This document shows, in pieces, positions 1 to 7,723 of a stretch of DNA of 64,000 nucleotides. Both the position numbers and the translations under genes were made by a program. Under the pieces are notes generated by a model. The model was given only the letters and a program-made list of their open reading frames with translations. It searched no databases and had not been told where the DNA came from. The stretch is from Brevibacillus choshinensis (GTDB lineage: Bacteria > Bacillota > Bacilli > Brevibacillales > Brevibacillaceae). The stretch covers positions 1,457,731-1,521,730 of the forward strand of contig NZ_LJJB01000013.1 in NCBI RefSeq assembly GCF_001420695.1, read 5' to 3'. Each line of letters begins with the position of its first letter. Within the stretch, counting starts at the first letter, position 1.

Positions 1-340
1 AACGATTATCTCTGAAATTGGTGAGATAGAGCGGTTTAATCACCCTAAAAAACTTGTTGCCTTTGCCGGAATCGATCCCAGCGTGCATTCTTCTGGCAAG
101 TTCACTGCAACAATTAATCGAATCACGAAAAGAGGTTCCAGCAGGCTGCGACATGCCTTATATATGGCTGTCCTATGCGGTATCAGGAGTTCACGCAATA
201 AGAAACTAAAAGAGTTTTATGACAGAAAACGCGATGAAGGAAAGCCATTTAAAGTCACGGTCGTTGCTTGTGCGAACAAACTGATCCACTGGATTTTTAC
301 CCTCTTAAAGCGTAAAGAAACTTTCCTTGATCTTGCTTAA
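1..340 (+). CDS. IS110-family transposase, C-terminal part (runs off window)
   Basis: This is the C-terminal 112 codons of the 400-residue transposase, identical to the complete copies. It contains most of the serine-bearing Tnp_IS116/IS110/IS902 domain (GIDPSVHSSGKF, KRGSSRLRHALY). The 5' part lies before the window. The protein is expected to be a recombinase that uses a RuvC-like DEDD domain plus a C-terminal serine and is guided by a structured RNA from the element's left end. Confidence 0.95.
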   Translation, partial: TIISEIGEIERFNHPKKLVAFAGIDPSVHSSGKFTATINRITKRGSSRLRHALYMAVLCGIRSSRNKKLKEFYDRKRDEGKPFKVTVVACANKLIHWIFTLLKRKETFLDLA

Positions 341-472
341 TACCAATAAGCAACAATAGAGATAAATCCTTCCATCATTGCGACGGATGGTTATTTGCCA
401 TGCTCAATTTCAGTATAACAATTAAACATAAACACGTTTAATGAAAAATGTTGACATCCTATTAGCTGGTTT
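1..472 (+). mobile_element. IS110-family element, 3' part (copy 1)
   Basis: This is the right-hand portion of the same element that is complete at 7712-9294; position 1 here corresponds to 8823 there, and the two match through the end of the transposase and the 132-nt right end. Identity with the other copies stops after the TT at 471-472, where host sequence AGCTTAACAAGG begins. The rest of the element lies outside the window. Confidence 0.95.
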
Positions 473-479
473 AGCTTAA

Positions 480-545
480 CAAGGCTGTCGAATTATTACC
501 GGTAGCCTCGTTTGTGTTTGTTCCGTTATCTGATACCCTATAGCT
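480..545. repeat. Dispersed intergenic repeat, hairpin type
   Basis: An imperfect hairpin (AACAAGGCTGTCG / CGGTAGCCTCGTT) is followed by TTTGTTCCGTTATCTGATACCC. Closely related copies lie at 5311-5425, 27504-27573 and 40121-40232. It immediately follows IS110 copy 1, so the IS occupies the head of this repeat copy. Confidence 0.7.
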
Positions 546-652
546 TAATACGTAACCCTTTACATTCTATATTTGGTTCTACATTTCAAAGGATTATTTC
601 CAAATAATTAAGAATATAAGTAATAAAATCAAAAAAATTGGAGAGCGATAAC

Positions 653-1138
653 ATGATTCATGATATTAAGGAATATGTAAATTATTTAGATGGTGTTCAT
701 AAACGAACGATGCAATATGTTAAAGCAATACCTAATGAACTCTTAGACTGGAAGCCCTCTGAAGATAAATTTTCTACAGGTGATTTATTGCGGCATATCG
801 CATCATCTCGATTGATGTTTCTTGGTATATTTGAACATGGTTCGTGGACCTACACTGGACATGATACTGATAAAGGGGCCTCTCTTGAGGATATTTCAAA
901 ATATTTAGAGGCATGTCAGATTAAACTAACAGAGGGTCTATTAAAAGTTGGCAACGATAAGTTGACAAAAAGGGTTTTAACAATGCATGGTCATGAAGTT
1001 AGTGAGTGGAGAATACTTATGGCAATTCCGGAACATGAAATCCATCATCGTGGACAAATCTCTACATATTTACAAATGAACAAAATTGAGCCACCTCAAA
1101 TTTTTGGATTAAAAATTGAGCAAGTCAAAAAATTATAA
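653..1138 (+). CDS. DinB-like metal-dependent protein (DinB superfamily)
   Basis: A 161-residue single-domain protein of the DinB/YfiT four-helix-bundle superfamily. The candidate metal-binding histidines are in LLRHIASSR (about residue 50) and in PEHEIHHRGQ (about residue 130), the usual spacing for the family. Members include bacillithiol/mycothiol-dependent transferases and damage-induced proteins; the exact reaction cannot be told from sequence. The ATG at 653 is chosen because GGAG lies nine bases upstream; a TTG fifteen bases earlier overlaps that site. It sits alone between two repeat copies. Confidence 0.85.
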   Translation: MIHDIKEYVNYLDGVHKRTMQYVKAIPNELLDWKPSEDKFSTGDLLRHIASSRLMFLGIFEHGSWTYTGHDTDKGASLEDISKYLEACQIKLTEGLLKVGNDKLTKRVLTMHGHEVSEWRILMAIPEHEIHHRGQISTYLQMNKIEPPQIFGLKIEQVKKL

Positions 1139-1189
1139 TTTTTATGAAGGTGCTGTGGTCATCATCATCCAAAGCTATTTTGTCGTGTT

Positions 1190-1275
1190 ACACTAAACTG
1201 CCCGTTACTTTAACAGACAAAAACGGATGCCGCCGCAGCACCCGTTGTATTACGCTATCGATACCCGTTAGCGGA
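1190..1275. repeat. Dispersed head-motif repeat, two copies flanking a GC-rich hairpin
   Basis: CTGCCCGTTACTTTAAC at about 1196 and CGATACCCGTTAGCGG at about 1260 are variants of the head motif seen throughout the window. Between them is a short GC-rich segment (GGATGCCGCCGCAGCACCC). I see no credible gene in 1139-1425. Confidence 0.6.
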
Positions 1276-1425
1276 ATTGAAAGATCTATGCCTTTATCTG
1301 GCTTAGAATTAACGGTACAGATTATCTGCATCCTTTTTACCCACTGATTTGCCCGGAGCTACACGTCCTCAGACTCTAAATTATTGCGGTCGCCCCTCCT
1401 TGAATACGCCTCGATAGAGGTTTTC

Positions 1426-2061
1426 TTATGGAGTGGCTTTGGCGCGAATAAGATTGAGTCCCATCCCGATGAAAATGATCCCAGTCAGTTTATTCAGTAG
1501 GGTGGAAACTCTCGGGTTTTTGCGGAGCTTATCTGTTGCCAAGGACGAACAGATAGCCAAAAGCATGCACCAGACTCCACCAGTTAGCGTAAAGGTCAGT
1601 CCCAAAATAACAAAAGGCAAAGCTCCACTGTGAGAGGTACTTACAAACTGTGGCAGGAAGGCAATGAAGAATAAAGCGACCTTGGGATTAGTCAAGCTGG
1701 TCAAGATTCCTTGCACATAGATTTTTCCATATTTTCGTTCCGAGGATACGCTAGCAAGCTGGTCGAGCGCTGCAGTTTTTGCCATGATCATCTTGATGCC
1801 TAAATAGACCAAGTAAATGATCCCAACTATCTTGACTAACTGAAAAAGCAACACAGATTTCGTCAAGATGACGGATAAGCCAAATGCCGCCAGTAACGTG
1901 TGAATGACCGAACCCGTGAGAATGCCGCAGACCGACAGGATTCCCGAGCGTCTGCCCTGAGAGATGCTTCTGGAAAGAATGTACATCGTGTCTGTCCCCG
2001 GAATGAGATTTAAAAGGATACCAGTGAGCAAAAACACTTCAAAATTGACTATCCCATACAT
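1426..2061 (-). CDS. LysE/RhtB-family amino acid exporter
   Basis: A 211-residue membrane protein with about six hydrophobic segments. The N-terminal NLIPGTDTMYILSRSISQG is the family's PGP(D/N)-type signature, here with Thr in place of the second Pro. The C-terminal half has the usual SLTNPKVALFFIAFLPQF motif. Members export amino acids such as lysine, homoserine, threonine or leucine; the substrate is not predictable. The start at 2061 has an AAGAGGG site seven bases upstream. Monocistronic. Confidence 0.9.
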   Translation of the reverse strand: MYGIVNFEVFLLTGILLNLIPGTDTMYILSRSISQGRRSGILSVCGILTGSVIHTLLAAFGLSVILTKSVLLFQLVKIVGIIYLVYLGIKMIMAKTAALDQLASVSSERKYGKIYVQGILTSLTNPKVALFFIAFLPQFVSTSHSGALPFVILGLTFTLTGGVWCMLLAICSSLATDKLRKNPRVSTLLNKLTGIIFIGMGLNLIRAKATP

Positions 2062-2188
2062 GACTTCACCCTCTTCAGGTCGTATTTAACAAAGAATTGA
2101 GTATAGCTCTTTATTTGAGCAAGTTCAATACAAATCAAATAAAAAACTTCCGCCAGTCTTTGCAAACCAACGAAAGTTCTTTTTGCTT

Positions 2189-2308
2189 TTATGAAGTTGC
2201 CTGGGAAGCCTCGATCCAGCCTTCTTTTCCGTCAAATTGGATTTGGCACCAGCCGTTCAGATCCGTGATTACCTGGATGACTGGATGTACTGAATGAAAA
2301 GATGGCGA
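2189..2308 (-). pseudogene. SH3b-like domain remnant
   Basis: Read on the minus strand, the stretch encodes VITDLNGWCQIQFDGKEGW followed by IEASQATS and a stop at 2189. This resembles the C-terminal half of a bacterial SH3 (SH3b) repeat, with the typical DLNGW...GKEGW pattern. There is no start codon, and a TGA lies in frame just upstream. I read it as a degraded end of a secreted wall-binding protein. Short match, so the assignment is tentative. Confidence 0.4.
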
Positions 2309-2429
2309 TCATCCCGCCAGAATCTTCGATGAATCTGTAGTGGAAAGGTAAATTTCTGTTATTCCCCACGTTTTCTGAGGTCTTTTCATTTTATTTATCG
2401 ACTTGTTTATGTGCCCCTGTCTTATTACA

Positions 2430-2512
2430 CTATCCTGCCAGTTAGTTTAACGTCGCCGCCAGTCTACAACTTTAATTTCTAGTCTATTACTTTATTTCCT
2501 CGGAACAGTATC
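2430..2512. repeat. Composite dispersed repeat (head plus two tail units)
   Basis: The head CTATCCTGCCAGTTAGTTTAACG is followed by tail units beginning at 2461 and 2481 (AGTCTACAACTTTAATTTCT and AGTCTATTACTTTATTTCC) and the end motif CTCGGAACA. A decayed minus-strand gene ends just beyond it at 2518. Confidence 0.7.
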
Positions 2513-2517
2513 GCCAA

Positions 2518-2668
2518 TTATCGCTTCAAATGATCGATCGTCATCACCTCAGCTGGTTTCTTCGGTGGCGGCTTGTGGTGACGTTTGACCTATTCCAAGT
2601 GCTCCGCAAGCTGATCGTTTCATTCTCTTTCTTTTTTTGAACTCTAATAGGTCTCGTATCTTTTCCAT
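2518..2668 (-). pseudogene. Degraded small basic protein gene (possibly prophage-derived)
   Basis: A strong ribosome site (AAAGGAGGAC) precedes ATG at 2668 and a start MEKIRDLLEFKKRKR. The original frame is lost soon after. In another frame the sequence reads NDQLAEHLE, an in-frame TAG, then VKRHHKPPPKKPAEVMTIDH up to a stop at 2518. An intact version would be about 50 residues, rich in Lys and Pro. I do not recognise the family; its position beside a dUTPase remnant suggests a decayed prophage module. Taken as is, the first frame encodes only 39 residues. Confidence 0.4.
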
Positions 2669-2761
2669 GGCTTGTCCTCCTTTCAGGAAAAATAAAAAGG
2701 ACGCCAGGACACACCCTTCCATAGGTGTGCAACTGACGTCTTCCCGTTTCTCGGTATCAGG

Positions 2762-2965
2762 CTACTTTTTAATTTTTGATCTCCTATTAACTACGATATA
2801 AAAAGTGATGAACGACAACGCTCCAAAAAATTGTGGAAGATACACAAACCATTGGTATATCGTTAGTGGAGTAGTTGATTGATTCGCGTAGTAAAATCCT
2901 ATCAAAGTGAAGACAAGCATTAAACTAGCTGCTGTAATACCGATACCAAATCTTAATTTGGACAT
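2762..2965 (-). CDS. Small two-TM membrane protein, unknown function
   Basis: 67 residues with two hydrophobic segments (about 8-27 and 40-60) and a basic C-terminus (NRRSKIKK), predicted as a hairpin in the membrane with both ends inside. No family recognised. The upstream site is weak (GAGAGTGAG). It lies just downstream of the broken dUTPase gene on the same strand, so it may have been brought next to it by a deletion. Confidence 0.55.
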   Translation of the reverse strand: MSKLRFGIGITAASLMLVFTLIGFYYANQSTTPLTIYQWFVYLPQFFGALSFITFYIVVNRRSKIKK

Positions 2966-2984
2966 TAAAACAACTCACTCTCAA

Positions 2985-3273
2985 GTGAAGGCAGTCAACA
3001 TACTCCTCTAGGAGTGGGTTATAGATTTGTTCTCCTTCGCCTTGGCACATTGGACACAACACACATTTCACACGAACCACGTTCAGCTACCGTGCGAGGT
3101 TCCTGGTTATCAGACCAATGCTTAAAACCACGCCATTCGTTTGCCAATTCCCCGAGCTCCACTTGTAGGGCAAGAATCTTGTTTTGTAGTAGGTCCTGCC
3201 CCTCCAACCCCTTCTTCTTGATAATGTATTTATCAAGCTGCCTCTGCTTTTCGAAAAATGCTTTCAGATTCAT
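2985..3273 (-). pseudogene. dUTPase-like (all-alpha dimeric) gene, frameshifted and truncated
   Basis: From ATG at 3273 the reading is MNLKAFFEKQRQLDKY..., with LALQVELGELANEWRGFKHW, the signature of the all-alpha dimeric dUTP pyrophosphatases common in Firmicutes prophages. The frame stops at 3019. One base over, the sequence continues NPLLEEYVDCLH, the next conserved block including metal-site Glu and Asp, and then breaks off at about 2985. So the gene carries a frameshift near 3030 and lacks its C-terminal half. The family would convert dUTP to dUMP; this copy cannot. Confidence 0.7.
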
Positions 3274-3484
3274 CCTGATTCCCCCTTATCAAACGTAATG
3301 TTGTGTTAAATCTTCCTTCGCTATCTTTGAAATCTTCAAGGATCTCAACTGAAAATCTGATACTTTTTATTTGATGCTCGATTCTCGTGACATCTTTCGG
3401 AGGTAAGTCTCGTTGTCCCAAAAGCTTTTCGAGTCTTGTTCTTTCCTCCCATAAAACAAGGAGTGCGTGCTCGACTTGTGCCAT
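3233..3484 (-). CDS. Small hypothetical protein, probable phage remnant
   Basis: 83 residues, mostly helical with coiled-coil character (EERTRLEKLLGQRDL, IEHQIKSIRFSVEILED). An AGAGGGAGAAGG site precedes the start at 3484. Its 3' end overlaps the start of the dUTPase remnant by 41 bases in another frame, a tight arrangement typical of phage early regions. No family recognised. Confidence 0.55.
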   Translation of the reverse strand: MAQVEHALLVLWEERTRLEKLLGQRDLPPKDVTRIEHQIKSIRFSVEILEDFKDSEGRFNTTLRLIRGNQDESESIFRKAEAA

Positions 3485-3608
3485 GCCTTCTCCCTCTTAA
3501 CAAATCGTGTGGTTTGTTTAACCATTAAATGAAACCTTTTTACTTCTAAATCGTCTCACTATTGTGCGCTTGCTGTACCTAGACACTCAAAAAGTGATGG
3601 AGGACTGC

Positions 3609-3812
3609 ATGGAGAAGAAGATAAGCATTGTTCTAGGTTTTCTTACAGGTGTTTTTCTGGTTAACTGGAATTTTGATATTAGTTTCCTGGATGATTTGGG
3701 AATCAACGCTTACTACATAATTATTGCCATTAGATGGATTGGTTTTTTAGGAGCTCTGCTCTGTGCATTAACATTACTCTTTGATGCGTTGAAGGCAATT
3801 CGCTCTAGTTAG
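3609..3812 (+). CDS. Small two-TM membrane protein, unknown function
   Basis: 67 residues starting MEKKISIVLGFLTGVFLV, with membrane segments at about 6-20 and 33-60. The ATG at 3609 is preceded by GGAGG five bases upstream; an in-frame ATG at 3597 overlaps that site, and a GTG at 3564 would add 15 residues. Not recognised as a named family. Confidence 0.55.
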   Translation: MEKKISIVLGFLTGVFLVNWNFDISFLDDLGINAYYIIIAIRWIGFLGALLCALTLLFDALKAIRSS

Positions 3813-3954
3813 CAATAAGGATGCTGCTGCACTCTTTTTTTTTCTTATCACGATTACCGTTGTGTTAAGATATCGTTTCTAATGCGGCCAAGCAGATTGT
3901 TTTTTCTTCACTTTGCTTTATGCTAATTTTGATGTTGATGAGAGGTGATGAATC

Positions 3955-4269
3955 ATGAAGGTACACAATTGTCCTTCGTGTAATACCTACAGTAAAGAAT
4001 GTATAATCGTCATCCAGAATGCGCCGCATCTTTCGGAAGAGAGTCTAAAGTGCAGTATCTGTTCCTGGAGCGGAAAGTGGTCGGACATGGAAGTAAAAGA
4101 GTATGACATCCCATTCAACGAAGGGATTACCGACTATCATGTACTTCATTCAGATAAAGATAGAATTACATATACGGGAGGTCTTTGCCCTCATTGTGGG
4201 GGAGATGATCCTTTATGCTGGTGCCAAACAATCTCGGTACTTGGAGCATCCTGCCCGTTAGATTACTGA
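3955..4269 (+). CDS. Zinc-ribbon-type protein of unknown function
   Basis: 104 residues with three cysteine pairs or clusters: CPSC near residue 6, CSIC near 33, and CPHCGGDDPLCWC near 78, suggesting one or two structural zinc sites. An AGAGGTGA site precedes the ATG. The last codons (SCPLDY, stop) are read from the head of a dispersed repeat copy (CCTGCCCGTTAGATTACTGA), so the natural C-terminus may have been replaced when the repeat arrived. Confidence 0.7.
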   Translation: MKVHNCPSCNTYSKECIIVIQNAPHLSEESLKCSICSWSGKWSDMEVKEYDIPFNEGITDYHVLHSDKDRITYTGGLCPHCGGDDPLCWCQTISVLGASCPLDY

Positions 4270-4306
4270 CGTATTGTCAGTCTACGACTGTAATTTCAGT
4301 GAACAA
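4251..4306. repeat. Composite dispersed repeat overlapping two gene ends
   Basis: It consists of head CCTGCCCGTTAGATTACTGACGTATTGTC, one tail unit AGTCTACGACTGTAATTTC and end motif AGTGAACA. It supplies the stop codon of the plus-strand gene at 3955-4269 and the last residues of the minus-strand remnant at 4282-4416. Confidence 0.7.
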
Positions 4307-4416
4307 TATTCCTTCTCGCTTTCTTCCTCAATAGGTGGGATTAGACATTCAACACATTGCCCAACCTGGAAAACTGCTTCTTTGCTGCAATATTTACATA
4401 GCCTCCGTTTTCTTCC
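4282..4416 (-). pseudogene. Small zinc-ribbon gene remnant
   Basis: The minus strand encodes RKRRLCKYCSKEAVFQVGQ followed by CVECLIPPIEEESEKEYCS, with two CxxC pairs (CKYC, CVEC) typical of a zinc ribbon. A stop codon lies directly upstream and there is no start codon, so the 5' end is missing. The final codons come from the dispersed repeat. Function unknown. Confidence 0.45.
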
Positions 4417-4549
4417 CTAACTATTTAGTAAAATTAGACTTGTGACCGCTTACGTATTCTAGTCAAAGAACCAAAAATCAAAAATTGTGGTGATGCCCTT
4501 GTCCACTACGTCACTTCCTGCATATTTTGGTACAAGGAGGTGACGTAAC

Positions 4550-4933
4550 ATGGCAACACAGCCTATTACAATCGGAGCAAATAGCATTGCACAGATCGGA
4601 GACCGATTTTTTCTAATTGTTGAAGTAGAAGCAAAGGCGCCTGGTGTTGAGATTGACCCCGTTTTTGCCGTTCGTACAACGCCCCAACAAGCGAGGGCGC
4701 TCATTAATGCAGGGGTAATGCGTACTATTATTCAGAACACACGACCGCGATCTCGTCCTGGATTGAAAGTTGAATTTAAAGGTGTACTGTTCGCTAATGG
4801 TCGGTTTTTCTCAGTCTTCGACGTTGAAAACTCAACCGATATTTCAGTACTTGTAAGAATCAGCCGTGAACGAGCGCAAAGACTTATCCGAAATGGAGCT
4901 CGGAGAATTAAAGTTATTAGAAGACCTTTCTAA
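4550..4933 (+). CDS. Conserved-looking protein with internal duplication, unknown function
   Basis: 127 residues made of two similar halves. Residues 10-66 (GDRFFLIVEVEAKAPG ... AVRTTPQQARALINAGVMR) match 74-127 (NGRFFSVFDVENSTD ... VRISRERAQRLIRNGARR). The shared pattern is GRFF-V-VE, a VR strand, then a QA/RA--LI--G-RRI helix. The copies look like an alpha-beta fold repeated in tandem. The ribosome site AAGGAGGTGA is excellent. No named family recognised. Followed by a good terminator. Confidence 0.75.
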   Translation: MATQPITIGANSIAQIGDRFFLIVEVEAKAPGVEIDPVFAVRTTPQQARALINAGVMRTIIQNTRPRSRPGLKVEFKGVLFANGRFFSVFDVENSTDISVLVRISRERAQRLIRNGARRIKVIRRPF

Positions 4934-4966
4934 ATAATTCGGTTGGATTCTTTCAGAAATGGTTAC

Positions 4967-5005
4967 CCTGCGGAGAAGGTCGCTGCTGCAGGGTTTTCTT
5001 TTTAC
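4967..5005 (+). terminator. Rho-independent terminator
   Basis: An ACCCTGC / GCAGGGT stem is followed by TTTCTTTTT, 33 bases after the stop of the gene at 4550-4933. Confidence 0.8.
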
Positions 5006-5069
5006 ACATTGAGGATACCACCACCCCATTTTATGGTAATATTTACACATAATAACGGAGGTGTGCTTG

Positions 5070-5294
5070 TTGAAAGAGAATCCTAACCTCGATCGTTTCC
5101 ATGAAGATCCACCAACTCACCCATTCAACAGTGTAATTTATCACTATCAAAAGATTGCGGGTATGTCCTTTAGACTTATTAATACTAAAAAACTGTCGAA
5201 GCCAATTAGATGGTTTGGATTTTTTGTTATTGCTTGTATTCTTGCAGGTGTATCAATGTTGTTCGCAAAATTGGTCTTACAATTTTTCAAATGA
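5070..5294 (+). CDS. Small single-TM protein, unknown function
   Basis: 74 residues with a soluble N-terminal half (MKENPNLDRFHEDPPTHPF) and one C-terminal membrane segment (FGFFVIACILAGVSMLFAKL, about 49-70). The TTG at 5070 is preferred because GGAGGT ends seven bases before it; the GTG at 5061 overlaps the site. No family recognised. Confidence 0.55.
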   Translation: MKENPNLDRFHEDPPTHPFNSVIYHYQKIAGMSFRLINTKKLSKPIRWFGFFVIACILAGVSMLFAKLVLQFFK

Positions 5295-5310
5295 GCATTT
5301 ATCAAATTGA

Positions 5311-5530
5311 GCTTGTGTTAAATACGTTCGTTTCCCCATAATCCTGCCCAATAGCATAACGAGGCTGCCGGATCATCTCCAGCAGCCTCTGATGTTTTTG
5401 ATAAGCTATCGAACCCGTTAGCTCAATGACGTAATGTCAGTCAAATAATCTGTCCAAAACATTATTTTCATAGTCTAACACTATATTTTTCGAGTCTGAT
5501 ACTTTATTTTCAATAGCAAACTGGCGGCAA
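5311..5530. repeat. Composite dispersed repeat, hairpin plus 21-bp tail units
   Basis: It begins GCTTGTGTTAAATACGTTCG (shared with 40121) and continues with CCTGCCCAATAGCATAACG, a hairpin GAGGCTGCCGG / CCAGCAGCCTC, GCTATCGAACCCGTTAGC and a short palindromic spacer. Tail units follow at 5451, 5472 and 5493, a 21-base period. It is the longest copy in the window and joins the hairpin type and tail type in one element. Confidence 0.75.
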
Positions 5531-5627
5531 TAGTACTTTGCGCCAGTTTGCCATCAATTTGTACGAAGCCTTCTGAGCCTTTTAAAAAACCAGCTTTTTC
5601 AGCTATCAAAAGGTTGAGGCATTCCAT
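5481..5627 (-). pseudogene. Possible gene remnant ending in repeat
   Basis: The minus strand from ATG at 5627 reads MECLNLLIAEKAGFLKGSEG then FVQIDGKLAQSTIAAS, after which the codons are simply those of the repeat tail up to a stop at 5481. There is no ribosome site. The first 35 residues look protein-like but I cannot assign them. It may be the front of a gene cut by the repeat. Confidence 0.25.
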
Positions 5628-5633
5628 TGGAAA

Positions 5634-5666
5634 AAGCCGGTTGACTCATTGAGTCAACTGGCTTTC
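5634..5666 (-). terminator. Terminator of the sigma/anti-sigma operon
   Basis: A long stem AGCCAGTTGACTCA / TGAGTCAACCGGCT (minus strand) is followed by TTTTT, 22 bases beyond the anti-sigma stop codon. Confidence 0.85.
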
Positions 5667-5687
5667 TTGCTGGCAGACATTCTTTTT

Positions 5688-6797
5688 CTACTTTATCTCT
5701 ATCGTAATCTCCGGCATGGTCACTTTTTTGTTTTCCCTGGTGCCCACAGGCGTTTCTTTTTTCTCTTTTCCGTTCTCATCAAAAGAAACCCCGCCTTTAT
5801 TTTCCGAGATGTAGATGATTGGCGTAATCGTAAGCTTCGAGGCTTTCTCCTCCAACTTTCTGAAGGTCATGCTCCAGTTCATGATCCCCGTAGAGGCATC
5901 GCCATGTCCCCCATTATCCTCGCCCTCATACACATTGCCCAAATCATCTTTGACAATCAGATGGGCACTTACATCCTGCAAACGCTCCCGGTATTCATCG
6001 GGTACTTGCTGTGTATAGTCCGTTACGAATGACATCGGGGTTAGCTTTATTTTGTCAATCGTTACAACGTAGCCGTCTTTCTCAGTACGTTTGTGAACAA
6101 GCTTTACATCGCTTTCCACAGTTTGCAGCGTAAAGGCAAACGACCATTTTCCGTTGATCTTTTCATGCTGATTGTTTTCGATCTTTAGGATGTCGTTGAT
6201 CGTCAGCTGGCACTCTACCTGTTCCATGTCCCCAGCAATACTGTAGTTTGCTTGACCGACGTAAGTGTTCGGCGCTACTTTCTCCACATGATCGCTTCCC
6301 GCCAGTCCGCCGGTATAGTTTTGAATACGCAAGGAAGGCCCTACACCGATTAACGGCGATTCCCCGAGATCTTGAGGAGACTTTACTTCGTAGGTATAGG
6401 AAATGGTTTTGCCATCGAAAACGGCATCCTTTACTGTGATCTGAATCCCGTTGCTCTCTTTGCTCACATTCACCTCATTGGAATTCACCTGGTACAAATC
6501 ATACACGCCTGTCCTACCGTTATCCAAAAAGCGGAAAATATCACCGATAACCGGAATTCCTGCGGCGTATGCTGGATTGTTGATTCCCAGATAAGCAGTG
6601 CCTCCGACCAGAAGACCAGCGAACGCTGCCGCGATCACTTTCGTTCCGGCACATCCCTTCTTCTTTCTAACCGACTTCAGCAATCGCTTTTTCACTTTTG
6701 CTTTTTCTAGCATGGTAACCTTCGTCGCTTCCTCGATTTCACTCATTTCCATCTCATCAACCTCTACTTCTTTCAATAACCGATAAATATCCCGCAT
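5688..6797 (-). CDS. Anti-sigma factor, DUF4179-type membrane protein
   Basis: 369 residues. The N-terminal 50 residues are cytoplasmic and charged, followed by one membrane segment (VIAAAFAGLLVGGTAYLGI, about 54-72) and a large extracytoplasmic beta-rich domain of the DUF4179 type. DUF4179 proteins are usually encoded directly after an ECF sigma factor and hold it inactive until an outside signal. Here the start follows the sigma stop by 11 bases, so the two are a unit. The inducing signal is unknown. Confidence 0.85.
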   Translation of the reverse strand: MRDIYRLLKEVEVDEMEMSEIEEATKVTMLEKAKVKKRLLKSVRKKKGCAGTKVIAAAFAGLLVGGTAYLGINNPAYAAGIPVIGDIFRFLDNGRTGVYDLYQVNSNEVNVSKESNGIQITVKDAVFDGKTISYTYEVKSPQDLGESPLIGVGPSLRIQNYTGGLAGSDHVEKVAPNTYVGQANYSIAGDMEQVECQLTINDILKIENNQHEKINGKWSFAFTLQTVESDVKLVHKRTEKDGYVVTIDKIKLTPMSFVTDYTQQVPDEYRERLQDVSAHLIVKDDLGNVYEGEDNGGHGDASTGIMNWSMTFRKLEEKASKLTITPIIYISENKGGVSFDENGKEKKETPVGTRENKKVTMPEITIEIK

Positions 6798-6808
6798 GGC
6801 TCTCTCTC

Positions 6809-7357
6809 CTATCTGTTCATTGTCGCCTGTTCGGCCAACTTTTTCTTTCCGCGGAAAACTCTATTGTCCACAGCCGTCCTTGTAAGCCCTAACTGATTGG
6901 CGATATCGTCTGATTTGACGCCCAGAAAATATTTCATAGCGAATATTTTCTGATCAATCGGCTGCAATGTATGGATGAACGCCGCAAGCTCCCGCTTATT
7001 CTCCTGCAGCACAACCTGATCTTCCGTCGATAAACCCTGTGCGAGACTTTCGGCTTCCAAGGAGACCTCGTCGCGCTTCCCTATCTTCCGGTAGTAGTCA
7101 ATGGCTTGATATTTCGTTATTTTGTAGAGCCATTTTTTAAAATCCTCTCCGTCTCCTTCGAATTGATTGGCATGGTTCCATACCGCCAGGAATACATCGT
7201 TTATGCATTCCTCAATCTCCCCGGACTGGTATGTCGGGCCTAATACTTTGCAAACCGTACCTTTCACCAGCCCCAAATATTTGTCTACGATATACTCCAA
7301 GGCGTCTTCTTTTTTCTTTTTTAATCGCTCGATGTAATTCCGTTCATCACATCTCAT
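6809..7357 (-). CDS. ECF-type RNA polymerase sigma factor
   Basis: 182 residues with region 2 at about 15-85 (ALEYIVDKYLGLVKGTVCKV ... DVFLAVWNHANQF ... WLYKITKYQAIDYYRK) and region 4 at about 120-175 (LQPIDQKIFAMKYFLGVKSD, then DIANQLGLTRTAVDNRVFRG). The start at 7357 is chosen for its GGGAGG site; a longer frame adds 35 residues that look like untranslated leader. It pairs with the downstream DUF4179 anti-sigma factor. The regulon is not determinable, but such pairs usually autoregulate and respond to envelope stress. Confidence 0.9.
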   Translation of the reverse strand: MRCDERNYIERLKKKKEDALEYIVDKYLGLVKGTVCKVLGPTYQSGEIEECINDVFLAVWNHANQFEGDGEDFKKWLYKITKYQAIDYYRKIGKRDEVSLEAESLAQGLSTEDQVVLQENKRELAAFIHTLQPIDQKIFAMKYFLGVKSDDIANQLGLTRTAVDNRVFRGKKKLAEQATMNR

Positions 7358-7510
7358 TTCTATAATTCCTCCCAGATGTTCGTAAAGGCCTTTACACCAT
7401 AGACAACGAATAAAATCCGATTTTCTCTCGCAAATTGCGCCTTTTTTTTTAAAAAAAATCATGAAGTATCTTCTTTAAGACGGTTTCACTTGGTATCCCG
7501 ACACACAATA

Positions 7511-7536
7511 AACCACTCCAGATCATTGGAGTGGTT
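7511..7536. other. Perfect inverted repeat upstream of the sigma gene
   Basis: AACCACTCCA and TGGAGTGGTT flank a six-base loop. No T-run follows on the plus strand. It lies 150 bases upstream of the ECF sigma start and may be a terminator of a lost gene or a regulator site. The rest of 7358-7711 shows no gene. Confidence 0.5.
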
Positions 7537-7723
7537 GCACTTTGCATGTTTCAAGATATTATTTGAGAAATGATTAGGTTTATAGCAACCTCATTGGGAG
7601 TAGGGAACAGTTTAGTTTTTATCGCATCTTCCAAGTGCTATTTAATGTCGTGAGAAACTATTCAAACTTAATCTCCACCTCTAAAATGAGATAACTACGT
7701 TAATCTGCCCGTTCGTATTATGA

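Noticed and set aside
480-545. Integron attC site
   Set aside because: The hairpin has AAC/GTT ends, but the dispersed heads do not match the RYYYAAC/GTTRRRY core set and no integron integrase is seen; kept only as a hypothesis.
1144-1347. 67-codon plus-strand frame
   Set aside because: Composed mostly of repeat heads and hairpin, no family pattern and no ribosome site.
2544-2732. 62-codon minus-strand frame
   Set aside because: One of three frames of the degraded small gene at 2518-2668; the real start with a strong ribosome site is in another frame.
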